Shown piece after piece: positions 19,828-28,531 of a DNA stretch of 64,000 nucleotides (the first letter of the stretch is position 1; each line of letters opens with the position of its first letter). Under the pieces are notes generated by a model. It saw only the letters and a list, made by a program, of their open reading frames with translations, made no database searches and had not been told where the DNA came from. A program made the position numbers and the translations under genes. Source of the DNA: Echinicola sp. 20G (lineage in GTDB: Bacteria > Bacteroidota > Bacteroidia > Cytophagales > Cyclobacteriaceae); contig NZ_AP024154.1 in assembly GCF_015533855.1 (NCBI RefSeq), positions 1,615,001 to 1,679,000 on the forward strand. The letters run 5' to 3'.

Positions 19828-20208
19828 ATGCGACTTAAAAATATCAGTTTAAATTACGGAATGAGGGTCTTTAAGGCTCTTTCTGAAGAACCCAGAGTGA
19901 GGATCATTCATCTGCTGATCCAGAACAAGGAGATGTGCATTTCTGACTTGGAACATATTCTGGATTTTACCCAAACCAAAACAAGCAGACACCTGGCTTA
20001 CCTGAGAAATTCTGGTTTGGTGGGAAGCAAAAGGATTGATCAGTGGACTTTTTATTACATCCTGGACGAAGCTATTGACATCATTAATCAGATATTTAAG
20101 TTTATCCAAAAAGATGCTAAATTGATCAGGGATCAAGAGATTTGTGAGATCTTGCGTTCCAATCGAGAATTGGCCATCAATAAAATAGAAAACAACCCTT
20201 ACCGGTAA
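19828..20208 (+). CDS. ArsR-family winged-helix regulator
   Basis: 126 residues. Winged HTH with FKALSEEPRVRIIHLL and the recognition segment FTQTKTSRHLAYLRNSGLV, followed by WTFYYIL in the wing. The metal-binding ELCVCDL box of ArsR/SmtB is replaced by EMCISDLEH, keeping one Cys, so metal sensing is uncertain. The C-terminal helix (about 85-126) is longer than in minimal ArsR. A HAD-family nucleotidase gene follows 6 bp downstream, so the two are likely co-transcribed. Confidence 0.85.
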   Translation: MRLKNISLNYGMRVFKALSEEPRVRIIHLLIQNKEMCISDLEHILDFTQTKTSRHLAYLRNSGLVGSKRIDQWTFYYILDEAIDIINQIFKFIQKDAKLIRDQEICEILRSNRELAINKIENNPYR

Positions 20209-20214
20209 ACCAGC

Positions 20215-20916
20215 TTGATTTTGAAAAAGTACCGCCATTTGTTTTTCGATCTAGACCATACCTTGTGGGATTATGATCGGAATGTACAAGAATCCCTTTC
20301 TGAACTCTATGAAATTTATGGCCTAGAAAATCTAGGTGTTCCTTCGAACCATGATTTTTACAAAGCTTTTTTAAAAGTGAACACGGGATTATGGGATCAT
20401 TATAATGTGGGCAAAATTGATAAGGATACATTACGAAAAGTTCGTTTCAGAAGGATCTTTGACCATTTTGGTGCCCATGATGTTGTAGTGCCTGAGGCGA
20501 TGGAGTCTGATTTTATGCAAAGGACATCTTCCAAACCTCATTTGTTTCCCTACTCGAAAGAGATATTGACTTACCTGAAAGGGAAATATGAATTGCATGT
20601 CATTACCAATGGTTTCAATGAAAGCCAAGCACTAAAAATGACTTCATCGGGCATTCACGCTTATTTTGATTTGGTGGTGACTTCAGAAACTACAGGTCAT
20701 AAAAAGCCGGATAGGCGGATTTTTGAATATGCTATGGGGCAGCTTGGGGCTGACGCGGAGGAGTGCTTGATGATTGGTGACAATCCAGTCTCTGATATTC
20801 AAGGAGCCAGAAATGCAGCCATAGACCAGGTGTTTTTTAACCCCCATGCGGTGGACTGCCAGCCAAATGCAACCTATACCATTGCCAAATTGAAAGATTT
20901 GGAGAGTTTTTTGTAG
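20215..20916 (+). CDS. YjjG-family HAD pyrimidine 5'-nucleotidase
   Basis: 233 residues if started at TTG 20215; a second TTG is at 20221 and no ATG is available. HAD motifs: motif I FDLDHTLWDYDRN (the DxD pair), motif II ITNGFNE, Lys in HKKPDRRIF, and motif IV IGDNPVSDI. HTLWDYDRN is typical of the YjjG/TIGR02254 branch, which removes phosphate from non-canonical pyrimidine nucleotides. Follows the ArsR gene by 6 bp. Confidence 0.85.
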   Translation: MILKKYRHLFFDLDHTLWDYDRNVQESLSELYEIYGLENLGVPSNHDFYKAFLKVNTGLWDHYNVGKIDKDTLRKVRFRRIFDHFGAHDVVVPEAMESDFMQRTSSKPHLFPYSKEILTYLKGKYELHVITNGFNESQALKMTSSGIHAYFDLVVTSETTGHKKPDRRIFEYAMGQLGADAEECLMIGDNPVSDIQGARNAAIDQVFFNPHAVDCQPNATYTIAKLKDLESFL

Positions 20917-20941
20917 ACTGTCAATCATCGGCTTATAGGCA

Positions 20942-20970
20942 TTGAATTCCGTCCTGAATTTATATATTTG
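20942..20970 (+). promoter_or_regulatory. Promoter of pruA (TTG-N18-TATATTTG)
   Basis: TTG at 20942-20944 and TATATTTG at 20963-20970, spacing 18 nt, an exact match to the Bacteroidota consensus. It places transcription start near 20976 and rules out the GTG start at 20970 for the following gene. Confidence 0.7.
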
Positions 20971-21002
20971 TGCCAAACAGAATATATAAAACTCAAATCA
21001 TT

Positions 21003-22634
21003 ATGCTTAAAGGTTTTTTCAATGTACCGGAACCGAAAAACGAACCGGTATTTGACTACGCCCCAGGCTCAAAGGAAAGAGCTGCGCTGCAAGCAGCGTT
21101 GAAAGAAGCTCGTTCCCAAGAGGTGGATGTTCCTATGTACATAGGAAGTGAAGAAGTGAGAACTGGTAATAAACTGCCTCTTTCTCCTCCTCATGATCAC
21201 CAACATATCCTTGGTTATTTTCACGAAGGTGATAAGTCTCATGTGGAGCAAGCGATCAATGCGGCTTTGGGTGCCAAAGAAGCGTGGGAGACCATGGAGT
21301 GGGAACAACGTGCTGCCATCTTCTTAAAAGCTGCGGACCTTATTGCAGGCCCTTATAGATATAAAATGAATGCTGCCACCATGTTGGGGCAGTCTAAGAA
21401 TGCCTTCCAGGCAGAGATTGATTCAGCTTGTGAAATCGTGGACTTCCTAAGGTTCAATGTGAAGTACATGACGGAAATTTATTCCCAACAGCCACCAGTT
21501 TCAGGAAATGGTGTTTGGAATAGGTTGGAACAGCGCCCATTGGAAGGATTTATCTTTGCATTGACGCCATTTAACTTCACAGCCATTGCTGGTAATTTGC
21601 CTACTGCTCCTGCTATGATGGGAAATACAGTGGTTTGGAAGCCTGCCTATACCCAGATTTATTCTGCCAAGGTATTGATGGAGGTGTTCAAAGAAGCTGG
21701 TGTGCCTGATGGTGTGATTAACTTGATCTATGTGGATGGGCCGGCTACTGGTGAGGTTGTGTTTAATCACCCTGACTTTGCAGGTATTCACTTTACAGGT
21801 TCTACAGCTGTTTTCCAAACCATTTGGAAGACAATAGGTGAAAACATTACCAAGTACAAATCTTATCCAAGAATCGTCGGGGAGACTGGTGGTAAGGACT
21901 TTATGATTGCTCATAAGTCTGCCGATGCCAAACAGTTTGCAACTGGTTTGGTGAGAGGTGCTTTTGAATTCCAAGGACAAAAATGTTCTGCCGCTTCCCG
22001 CGCTTATGTTCCATCTAACATTTGGGAAGATGTGAAAAAGTACATTCAGGAAGACTTGGCCACTATCAAGGTGGGCGGAACAGAAGACTTTACCAACTTT
22101 GTCAATGCGGTGATTGACGAAAAATCATTTGATAAAATCGCCAAATACATCGACAATGCCAAGGCAGATGGTCTAGAAGTAATTGCAGGTGGTAAGTATG
22201 ATAAATCAAAAGGCTACTTTGTAGAGCCAACAGTGCTCTTGACAAAAGATCCAATGTATACAACCATGTGTGAGGAAATTTTTGGTCCTGTATTGACGGT
22301 TTATGTATATGAGGAAAACAACTTTGAAGCTACTTTGGAATTGGTAGATCAAACCTCTCCATATGCCCTTACTGGAGCCATTTTCTCCCAAGACAGGTAT
22401 GCAGCGCAATTGGCCACGCAGAAATTGAGAAATGCTGCTGGTAATTTCTACATCAATGACAAATGTACCGGAGCAGTGGTGGGTCAGCAGCCATTTGGTG
22501 GAGCCAGGGCTTCTGGTACCAATGATAAGGCTGGCGCCATGATCAATATGTTAAGGTGGGTTTCTCCAAGAACCATCAAAGAAACATTTGTGACTCCAAC
22601 AGATTATAGATATCCTTTCTTAGGAGAGGATTGA
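21003..22634 (+). CDS. pruA: L-glutamate gamma-semialdehyde (1-pyrroline-5-carboxylate) dehydrogenase
   Basis: 543 residues from the ATG at 21003, chosen because an in-frame GTG 33 bp upstream falls inside the promoter. Second enzyme of proline breakdown: oxidises glutamate semialdehyde to glutamate with NAD+. Aldehyde dehydrogenase fold with the catalytic Cys in FQGQKCSAASRAYVP, the general-base Glu in VGETGGKDF and the cofactor site FTGSTAVF. It is the stand-alone PruA form and no proline dehydrogenase gene lies beside it. Ends before a terminator at 22662. Confidence 0.95.
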   Translation: MLKGFFNVPEPKNEPVFDYAPGSKERAALQAALKEARSQEVDVPMYIGSEEVRTGNKLPLSPPHDHQHILGYFHEGDKSHVEQAINAALGAKEAWETMEWEQRAAIFLKAADLIAGPYRYKMNAATMLGQSKNAFQAEIDSACEIVDFLRFNVKYMTEIYSQQPPVSGNGVWNRLEQRPLEGFIFALTPFNFTAIAGNLPTAPAMMGNTVVWKPAYTQIYSAKVLMEVFKEAGVPDGVINLIYVDGPATGEVVFNHPDFAGIHFTGSTAVFQTIWKTIGENITKYKSYPRIVGETGGKDFMIAHKSADAKQFATGLVRGAFEFQGQKCSAASRAYVPSNIWEDVKKYIQEDLATIKVGGTEDFTNFVNAVIDEKSFDKIAKYIDNAKADGLEVIAGGKYDKSKGYFVEPTVLLTKDPMYTTMCEEIFGPVLTVYVYEENNFEATLELVDQTSPYALTGAIFSQDRYAAQLATQKLRNAAGNFYINDKCTGAVVGQQPFGGARASGTNDKAGAMINMLRWVSPRTIKETFVTPTDYRYPFLGED

Positions 22635-22661
22635 TAATTGAAAAATACTATTCTTAGGGTT

Positions 22662-22697
22662 AAAACCATCTGCTACAGCGGATGGTTTTTTCTTTTT
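22662..22697 (+). terminator. Rho-independent terminator after pruA
   Basis: Stem 22662-22670 with 22681-22689 (AAAACCATC/GATGGTTTT), 10-nt loop, T-rich tail TTTCTTTTT. Confidence 0.88.
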
Positions 22698-22718
22698 AAA
22701 TGCTCTTTTTTAGCAATG

Positions 22719-22757
22719 TGACACAAATGACGCAAATATGTCGCAGGAGCGACGCAA
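22719..22757 (+). promoter_or_regulatory. Putative operator of the membrane-bound XRE regulator (TGAC/TGTCG boxes)
   Basis: Just before the start codon: TGACACAAA at 22719, TGACGCAAA at 22728, TGTCG at 22739, and GCGACGCAA from 22749. TGAC and TGTCG are separated by exactly 7 nt, the same layout as upstream of the HTH-beta-lactamase fusion gene (63213-63239 on the other strand). Probably an autoregulatory site. Confidence 0.55.
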
Positions 22758-22766
22758 TACTTTTAC

Positions 22767-23411
22767 ATGATGGGTAATACTTTTGAGATGAACAAAACAA
22801 ATAAAAAGATGCAAAATTTAGCTTTAGGTCAAAGGGTGAAAAATCTCCGAGCGACCGCCTGTTTATCTCAAGAGGAATTAGCTGAAATTTCTCAAATTAG
22901 CTTGAGAACTGTTCAAAGATTGGAAATAGGCGCTACCACTCCTCGTGGGGATACGCTGAAGCGTTTGGCTTCCGCATTGAAGGTTACACCGGATGACCTT
23001 TTTGATTGGCAGACGGAAGAAGATAAAGGTTTTCTTAAGTTAATGAATTTAGGGAGTTTGGGTTTTTTATTTTTCCCTGTTTTGGGAATAGTTATTCCAT
23101 TGGTCTTGTGGATAAAAAAAATGGACTCTGTCCAGTTTGCCAAAGAGGTGGGGAAATCAATTTTAAATTTTCAAATCACTTGGTGTGTTTTATATTATGG
23201 AATGAAATTGTTGGTGTGGGCTATAACGATTGTTTATAGTAGACATATGGATGAGATTTCGATCAGCTATTATCAAACTATATATTATTACCGGATAGCT
23301 TTTTTATTAGTTTTTTATGGTTATAACATTCTAATGATACTAATGAATACTCTTTTTATTCATAATGATAAAAAGGTGTGGTATAAGCCTGTCATACGCT
23401 TTTTGAAATAG
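22767..23411 (+). CDS. XRE-family HTH regulator with C-terminal membrane domain
   Basis: 214 residues. Cro/CI-type HTH at about 20-78 (LRATACLSQEELAEISQISL with RTVQRLEIG as recognition region), then several hydrophobic segments (about 92-210) of the DUF4870-like kind, including the conserved LNFQITW. A membrane-tethered one-component regulator is the simplest reading. Alternative starts are ATGs at 22770, 22788 and 22809; the last gives an N-terminus like that of the related fusion protein at 61407-63158. Stand-alone gene. Its upstream TGAC/TGTCG boxes suggest autoregulation. Confidence 0.8.
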   Translation: MMGNTFEMNKTNKKMQNLALGQRVKNLRATACLSQEELAEISQISLRTVQRLEIGATTPRGDTLKRLASALKVTPDDLFDWQTEEDKGFLKLMNLGSLGFLFFPVLGIVIPLVLWIKKMDSVQFAKEVGKSILNFQITWCVLYYGMKLLVWAITIVYSRHMDEISISYYQTIYYYRIAFLLVFYGYNILMILMNTLFIHNDKKVWYKPVIRFLK

Positions 23412-23488
23412 ATGTATTATTGGCTGTTTATGATCAAGACTAAAGCAAGGAAATTTAACAGAAGAGGTTGACCTTATAGCTTTACCTC

Positions 23489-24160
23489 TTATTTTCTTTC
23501 CAAAACCTGGAACAGATAAGAAACTGTAAATTCTAAGTTGGAGCCCGACATATCAAAAATTCTGTCTTGGCTTTCTGGTCGGCCAAATTCGTAGGAAGCC
23601 CTCACTTCAGCGACAATGGTGCTTTTGCCGAATACTTTAGAGATTCCTGCTCCGGCAGTCAGGCCATACATGAAACGGTTGGGATCATCTCCCTCTTGGC
23701 CATAAGTGGGCAGAATGGGTACATCAGGGTTATTTGTTTCAAACTCCCTCCTTACGTCAGTAGCCTTCATCAGTCTGCCAAAGTGTGGCCCCATTTTGAT
23801 ATGAAACCGGCCAGATCTTCCAAAATAGAAGTTGGAAAGCAAGGGGATTTTCAGGTAGTCAAATTGGGTCTCATTGGAAAGGGTTTCTTCTTCATTGTAT
23901 TCGACATAACCAGTGGTTACATATTGAATGTCAAGCTCTATTCCTGCATGATCCTTGTAATAATGTTCTAAGGCAAGACCAAAAACAGGTTGGCTTTTAA
24001 CCCCATGTACTTTTTGGTTGGGAATGGACGGGATTGGGCGATAAGACATTCCAGAGTAAGACAGTCCGCCACGAATCCCGATACTGGTTTGAGCTTGGGT
24101 CAATGCAGTGGATGCAATGACCAATAAAAATATGATGGAGGCTTTAATAGTTATATTCAA
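23489..24160 (-). CDS. Outer-membrane beta-barrel protein, PorT/OMP_b-brl family
   Basis: 223 residues. Signal peptide ending LTQAQ, then IGIRGGLSYSGMSY, alternating amphipathic strands and a C-terminal strand TVSYLFQVLERK. This is the eight-stranded barrel class common in Bacteroidota (PorT-like). Probably outer-membrane; function unknown. Transcribed leftward just after the terminator at 24204-24235. Confidence 0.75.
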   Translation of the reverse strand: MNITIKASIIFLLVIASTALTQAQTSIGIRGGLSYSGMSYRPIPSIPNQKVHGVKSQPVFGLALEHYYKDHAGIELDIQYVTTGYVEYNEEETLSNETQFDYLKIPLLSNFYFGRSGRFHIKMGPHFGRLMKATDVRREFETNNPDVPILPTYGQEGDDPNRFMYGLTAGAGISKVFGKSTIVAEVRASYEFGRPESQDRIFDMSGSNLEFTVSYLFQVLERK

Positions 24161-24203
24161 GGTGAATGGATTAAGCTAATCTGGCATTAATGGTATAAAA
24201 AGT

Positions 24204-24235
24204 AAAAAATAGTCCACCAAAGTGGACTATTTTTT
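24204..24235. terminator. Terminator of the gltX-small protein operon
   Basis: Fourteen-bp perfect stem (24204-24217 with 24222-24235), loop CAAA. The stop codon of the small gene (24227-24229) lies in the hairpin. T tracts exist on both strands, so it can act in either direction; the genes use it leftward. Confidence 0.9.
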
Positions 24236-24430
24236 CTTGTCATTTTTGATCTCGTCCAGGTCTTCCCGGTCTTTGAGTTTTTTATCTTCTACATTTTTGT
24301 TCAGAAACTCATTGATCTTGTCAATGGAAAAAGAACTGGAAATTTCCCCAAAAGAATTGATGTTCATTTTGAACCCATCCAATTCAGGATTCACTTTCGG
24401 GTTTTCCTCTTTTTTGTTTTTTTTAGCCAT
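24227..24430 (-). CDS. Conserved small charged protein downstream of gltX
   Basis: 67 residues from the ATG at 24430 (MAKKNKKEE); an earlier ATG at 24463 adds 11 residues. Lysine- and glutamate-rich with a central stretch NPELDGFKMNINSFGEI and SIDKINEFLNKN. I recall proteins of this shape as conserved hypotheticals in Bacteroidota, but know no function. Lies 51 bp (18 bp from the earlier ATG) behind gltX on the same strand, before a strong terminator, so it is probably in the gltX operon. Soluble, cytoplasmic. Confidence 0.7.
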   Translation of the reverse strand: MAKKNKKEENPKVNPELDGFKMNINSFGEISSSFSIDKINEFLNKNVEDKKLKDREDLDEIKNDKKK

Positions 24431-24481
24431 GACTTTCCTTTCTTCATTGGCCATTTTCACCATTGAAAATGGCTGGTTTGA

Positions 24482-26023
24482 TTAATTTGCTTTTACCTCT
24501 AAGGTATTTAACGCAAAATCTATCCTTTTGATTAGTTCATCTTTGCCGATAATGACAAAAACTTCCATCAAATCTGGGCCTGCACCTACTCCAGTGGTGG
24601 CCAAGCGAACAGCTTGCATTACCTTTCCGAGTTTGATTTCGTTGGATTCTGCAGCTTGTTCCAGCATTGATTTAGCGGTTTCCGGGGTGAATTCTCCCTG
24701 GAATTTTTCAAGTAATTCTTTGTAAGAAGCGAGCACTTTGACGGCGTCGTCATTCCATTTTTTGCCAGCTACCTTTTCATCAAACGCTGTTGGTGCGATC
24801 AAAAGAAACCTGCCTTCTTTCCAAAGATCAGCAGGGAAGGTGGCTCTTTCCTTCATGATGGAGACAATTTTCTCCGCTTTGGCTTGAAGAATTTCAATTC
24901 CCTCTTTTTCCAGATCTTCCATAAGATAAATAGCAAGATCATGGTTTGATTTGGCCTTTAGGTATTGCTCGTTAAACCACTTGGCTTTATTGATATCAAA
25001 TTTTGTTCCTGATTTGCCAATTCTTTCTACGGAGAAGGCTTCAATCAATTCTTCCAAGCTGAAGATTTCCCGGTGATCGCCTGGGTTCCAACCAAGGAAA
25101 GCCAGGAAGTTTACGAAAGCATCAGGCAAATAGCCTGCATCTTTAAAGCCTTGTGAGAAATCACCGGTACGTGGATCGGTCCAATTCATTGGGAAAATGG
25201 GGAATCCATTTTTGTCTGCGTCTCGCTTAGATAGTTTTCCGTTTCCATCAGGCTTTAAAAGCAATGGCAGGTGGGCAAATTGAGGCATGCTGTCCTCCCA
25301 ACCCAAGTAACGGTAAAGCAAGACGTGAATAGGCGCAGATGGTAACCATTCTTCACCTCGGATGACATGGGTGATGCCCATCAGGTGGTCATCCACAATA
25401 TTGGCCAAATGGTAGGTAGGCATTCCGTCAGATTTCATCAAAACCTTGTCGTCAAGGGTGTTGGAATGAACCATCACCCATCCACGGATCATGTCATTTA
25501 GCCTGATTTCCTCTTTTCTTGGCACCTTTAGTCTGATGACATAAGGTGCTCCTGAAGCCAAACGTTCCTTTACCTCGTCCTCAGGAAGGGTCAGGGAGTT
25601 TTTCATTTGGGTTCTGGTGATGGAGTTATATTGCGGAGAAACCACTCTTGCAGCCGTAAGTCTTTCTCTCATGGCATCCAATTCTTCAGCAGTATCAAAC
25701 GCATAGTACGCAAAGCCTTTTTCCACTAAGTCCATGGCATATTGCATGTAGAGTGGCTTTCTTTCAGATTGTCTGTAAGGACCATGAGGGCCTTCAGTCC
25801 AAGGGCTTTCGTCAGGAGTGATCCCAATCCATTCCAATGCTTCTTTGATATAATCCTCAGCGCCTGGAACAAATCTGGTCTGATCTGTATCTTCTATTCT
25901 AAGCAAGAATTTACCTTGCTGCTTTTTGGCAAAGAGATAGTTATACAAGGCAGTGCGGACACCGCCGATATGCAAAGCTCCTGTTGGAGATGGGGCAAAA
26001 CGAACGCGTACTTCTTTAGTCAT
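24482..26023 (-). CDS. gltX: Glutamyl-tRNA synthetase
   Basis: 513 residues from ATG 26023 (MTKEVRVRFAPSPTGALHIGG). The longer frame upstream is non-conserved and crosses the promoter box. Class I synthetase that charges tRNA-Glu. HIGH-like motif HIGG at residues 18-21 and the KMSKS-like motif KLSKRD before the anticodon-binding half. Full length for the bacterial enzyme. Confidence 0.96.
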   Translation of the reverse strand: MTKEVRVRFAPSPTGALHIGGVRTALYNYLFAKKQQGKFLLRIEDTDQTRFVPGAEDYIKEALEWIGITPDESPWTEGPHGPYRQSERKPLYMQYAMDLVEKGFAYYAFDTAEELDAMRERLTAARVVSPQYNSITRTQMKNSLTLPEDEVKERLASGAPYVIRLKVPRKEEIRLNDMIRGWVMVHSNTLDDKVLMKSDGMPTYHLANIVDDHLMGITHVIRGEEWLPSAPIHVLLYRYLGWEDSMPQFAHLPLLLKPDGNGKLSKRDADKNGFPIFPMNWTDPRTGDFSQGFKDAGYLPDAFVNFLAFLGWNPGDHREIFSLEELIEAFSVERIGKSGTKFDINKAKWFNEQYLKAKSNHDLAIYLMEDLEKEGIEILQAKAEKIVSIMKERATFPADLWKEGRFLLIAPTAFDEKVAGKKWNDDAVKVLASYKELLEKFQGEFTPETAKSMLEQAAESNEIKLGKVMQAVRLATTGVGAGPDLMEVFVIIGKDELIKRIDFALNTLEVKAN

Positions 26024-26090
26024 CTTTATTGATATTTTTCCTTTAGTAAGGTAAATCACACCGGGGAAATTCCCCTCGAAATTCAATTGG

Positions 26091-26098
26091 CAAAGATA
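26091..26098 (-). promoter_or_regulatory. -7 box TATCTTTG of gltX
   Basis: On the minus strand reads TATCTTTGCC, the most typical form of the Bacteroidota -7 element, 67 bp before the gltX ATG. Confidence 0.55.
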
Positions 26099-26408
26099 CA
26101 AAAAAGATGGGGAAGGAATGATAAATTACCCTTTTCAATATGATATTATGGCAATTTTGAGCGCATTTGTACTTTCAATACTTGAAGCACGGTGTCGTAC
26201 TGGTTTTTCCTATTTGTTAAAATACCCGATAAGTGGTATTTATATAAAAAAATAAAGCTCGGAGAGTTGGCTCCGAGCTTTGGTGAATTAATTATTACTA
26301 CCAGGACTTGTGCTTGGTTTAATACTTATGCTAATTTAAATATATACCATTAATGCTCAAAGTTTTATCACTGATAAATCTGTTTTTTTGTGTCTAAAAT
26401 CTTAATGA
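26099..26408. other. Intergenic region between lysA end and gltX promoter
   Basis: About 310 bp without a supportable gene. It holds the lysA terminator (26241-26281). The rest is AT-rich and shows no repeat or open frame worth naming. Confidence 0.6.
26241..26281 (-). terminator. Rho-independent terminator of lysA
   Basis: Eleven-bp stem (26254-26264 with 26271-26281), 6-nt loop. The T tract lies on the minus strand (complement of the A-run at about 26245-26253), so it serves the leftward lysA gene. Confidence 0.88.
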
Positions 26409-27644
26409 TTAGCTGATGCCGATGTCCACCTGATGTCGTAAAATATCATCAAAGGTTTCTCTTTTGCGGATCAATTGCGCTTTTCCGTCAAGAACTAAAA
26501 TTTCAGCTGGTCTCAATCTTGAATTGTAATTGGAAGCCATGCTGAAGCCATAGGCTCCGGCATTTTTGATCGCCAAAATATCACCTTCCTTCACTTCTTT
26601 CAATTTTCTATCAGCCGCAATAGTGTCGGTCTCACAGATATAACCAACGATGGTGTAAACTCTTTCTGGACCTGAAAGTCTTGAGATATTTTCCACGCCA
26701 TGATAAGCATCGTACATCATAGGTCGGATCAAGTGGTTCAAACCTGAATCAACGCCGATAAATGTTGAAGCTGGAGTAGATTTAATCACGTTGGCACTGA
26801 CCAATAAATACCCACATTCACTGACCAGGAATTTGCCAGGCTCAAACCATATTTCGAGTTCTCTTCCATATTCTTGGCAGAATTCCTTGAAGGCAGCAGA
26901 AACTTTTTTGCCTACATCCTGAATGTCTGTCGTGATATCAGCTTCTTTATAGCCTACTTTAAATCCACCCCCAAAATCCAAGAATTTAAGGTCTTTGAAT
27001 TCCCTGGCAGCATCGAAAAGAATTTCAGCTCCTTTTAGGAATACCTCTGCATCCAAAATGTCTGAACCTGTATGAACGTGTAGGCCAATTACTTGAAGAT
27101 TGTGGACTTCCACTATTTTCAGCACATGCTTCAATTGGAGAATGGAGATGCCGAACTTACTGTCAATATGTCCAACGGATATTTTGGCATTTCCTCCCGC
27201 CAGGATATGCGGGTTCAAGCGGATACAAATAGGGACACTGTTGCCATAATGTGTGCCAAAATGCTCCAACATTGGAATGTTGTCGATATTGATCATTACA
27301 CCCAGATCAACTGCTTCCTGAATTTCCTCAAAGGAAACACAATTGGGCGTATACATGATCTCCGAAGCGTCATAGCCCACATGAAGGCATAACCTGACCT
27401 CCTCTATCGAAACAGCATCTACTCCTGTACCAGCTTTCTTCATCAACTTCAGGATATTGATGTTAGAAAGAGCCTTTGTAGCGTATTTTATCTTCAGGTT
27501 TACTGTAGAAAATGCGCTTTTCAAAGCGGCTACTTGATCCAGTATTTTTTGTCCGTCATAGACATATACCGGAGTGCCGTATTCTTTGGCGATGTCCAAA
27601 AGAGGAACACCTTGAATCTGATACTGTTCGTTCTCGATAGTCAT
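26409..27644 (-). CDS. lysA: Diaminopimelate decarboxylase
   Basis: 411 residues. PLP enzyme of fold type III that makes L-lysine from meso-diaminopimelate. Lys57 in KYATKAL binds PLP; HVHTGSDI, the glycine loop FGGGFKVGY, EPGKFLVSECG and CETDTIA (the Cys from the partner subunit) are all visible. Preceded on its strand by a TATCTTTG promoter box and followed by its own terminator, so probably monocistronic. Confidence 0.95.
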   Translation of the reverse strand: MTIENEQYQIQGVPLLDIAKEYGTPVYVYDGQKILDQVAALKSAFSTVNLKIKYATKALSNINILKLMKKAGTGVDAVSIEEVRLCLHVGYDASEIMYTPNCVSFEEIQEAVDLGVMINIDNIPMLEHFGTHYGNSVPICIRLNPHILAGGNAKISVGHIDSKFGISILQLKHVLKIVEVHNLQVIGLHVHTGSDILDAEVFLKGAEILFDAAREFKDLKFLDFGGGFKVGYKEADITTDIQDVGKKVSAAFKEFCQEYGRELEIWFEPGKFLVSECGYLLVSANVIKSTPASTFIGVDSGLNHLIRPMMYDAYHGVENISRLSGPERVYTIVGYICETDTIAADRKLKEVKEGDILAIKNAGAYGFSMASNYNSRLRPAEILVLDGKAQLIRKRETFDDILRHQVDIGIS

Positions 27645-27666
27645 GATACATCAATAATTAAGTGGG

Positions 27667-27674
27667 CAAAGATA
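27667..27674 (-). promoter_or_regulatory. -7 box TATCTTTG of lysA
   Basis: Minus strand reads TATCTTTGCCC, an exact TAnnTTTG match, 22 bp before the lysA ATG. Confidence 0.55.
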
Positions 27675-27690
27675 GAAAAGGTGGGGCAAC

Positions 27691-27715
27691 AAAAAAAGGA
27701 AGGCATGGCCTTCCT
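27691..27715 (-). terminator. Rho-independent terminator of the secreted protein gene
   Basis: Eight-bp stem (27697-27704 with 27708-27715) with a 3-nt loop. The A-run at 27691-27697 gives the T tract on the minus strand. Confidence 0.82.
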
Positions 27716-27746
27716 CTTTAAGATATAGCTTATTTTAAGATGAGTC

Positions 27747-28403
27747 TTAGTTATTCTTTTTGGCAGATTTCAATTCCTTGATCATTTCTTCTAAGCGTTT
27801 GATGGTTTTGTCAGCCTCTTCATCGGACATTTTGATGTTTCCTTCATCATCTTTTTCAAAGGAAAAAACTTCAACTTGTTTGTTTTTACTGAAAACCATT
27901 GTGTTGCCCCCTTCTACTTCTTCAGTGTGAAATTCGAAATTACCATGACCTGGAGGAAGAGGATAACCAACCTTAAATTGATGATCAGGGTTTTCTATCC
28001 TTCTTTCTATGATTTTTACTTGTTGTCCGTCCTTATCCAAAATTTCCACATTGACATCTTCATCTCGATTTACCCAAGCTACGTGCTTTCCGATGGCAAA
28101 TTTGGGAGAGTTGAATTTCATGGTGGACAAACTGATCTTTTTGTCGTTTTCTGTGGTTTCCAATACCAATTTGTCATGCTGTCCATCTGGAAGGTCTATC
28201 CCCAAATCTTTGAAAAAAGGGTCTTTTTCCATGGTTTGGCGATCGTCATAAGTCTTGGAGATATTTTCTTTGACACCGTCTTTTTCAGAAGATACATTGA
28301 GATAGTATTTGGTTTCACTTTTGTTTTCTTCTTGGGCGAATGAGGTGGAGGAAATGGCAAAGCAGCAAATTACAGCCATAAGCCAATTGAATTTCGTTTT
28401 CAT
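27747..28403 (-). CDS. Secreted protein of unknown function divergent from rprXY
   Basis: 218 residues. Signal peptide ending SSTSFAQ. The mature part is very rich in Lys, Glu and Asp with beta-like stretches and a C-terminal amphipathic helix (DEEADKTIKRLEEMIKELKS). No family recognised. It is transcribed away from the sensor kinase gene, sharing a 193-bp intergenic region that contains three TGTTAA boxes, so it may be a direct target of that two-component system and perhaps an envelope-stress protein (inference). Confidence 0.75.
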   Translation of the reverse strand: MKTKFNWLMAVICCFAISSTSFAQEENKSETKYYLNVSSEKDGVKENISKTYDDRQTMEKDPFFKDLGIDLPDGQHDKLVLETTENDKKISLSTMKFNSPKFAIGKHVAWVNRDEDVNVEILDKDGQQVKIIERRIENPDHQFKVGYPLPPGHGNFEFHTEEVEGGNTMVFSKNKQVEVFSFEKDDEGNIKMSDEEADKTIKRLEEMIKELKSAKKNN

Positions 28404-28531
28404 AGTGATACGGGTTTAGAGAAACAAACTAATAAAGTGATTGATCAAATGAATCTGGTGACATGCAACAGTTTGTATATGTTGATCGTGATAAAATTAC
28501 CTTATTTCAAAATAAAATTCTACAGGTGTGA

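Noticed and set aside
26024..26101. N-terminal extension of glutamyl-tRNA synthetase
   Set aside because: Crosses the TATCTTTG promoter box and adds residues before the conserved RFAPSPTG start.
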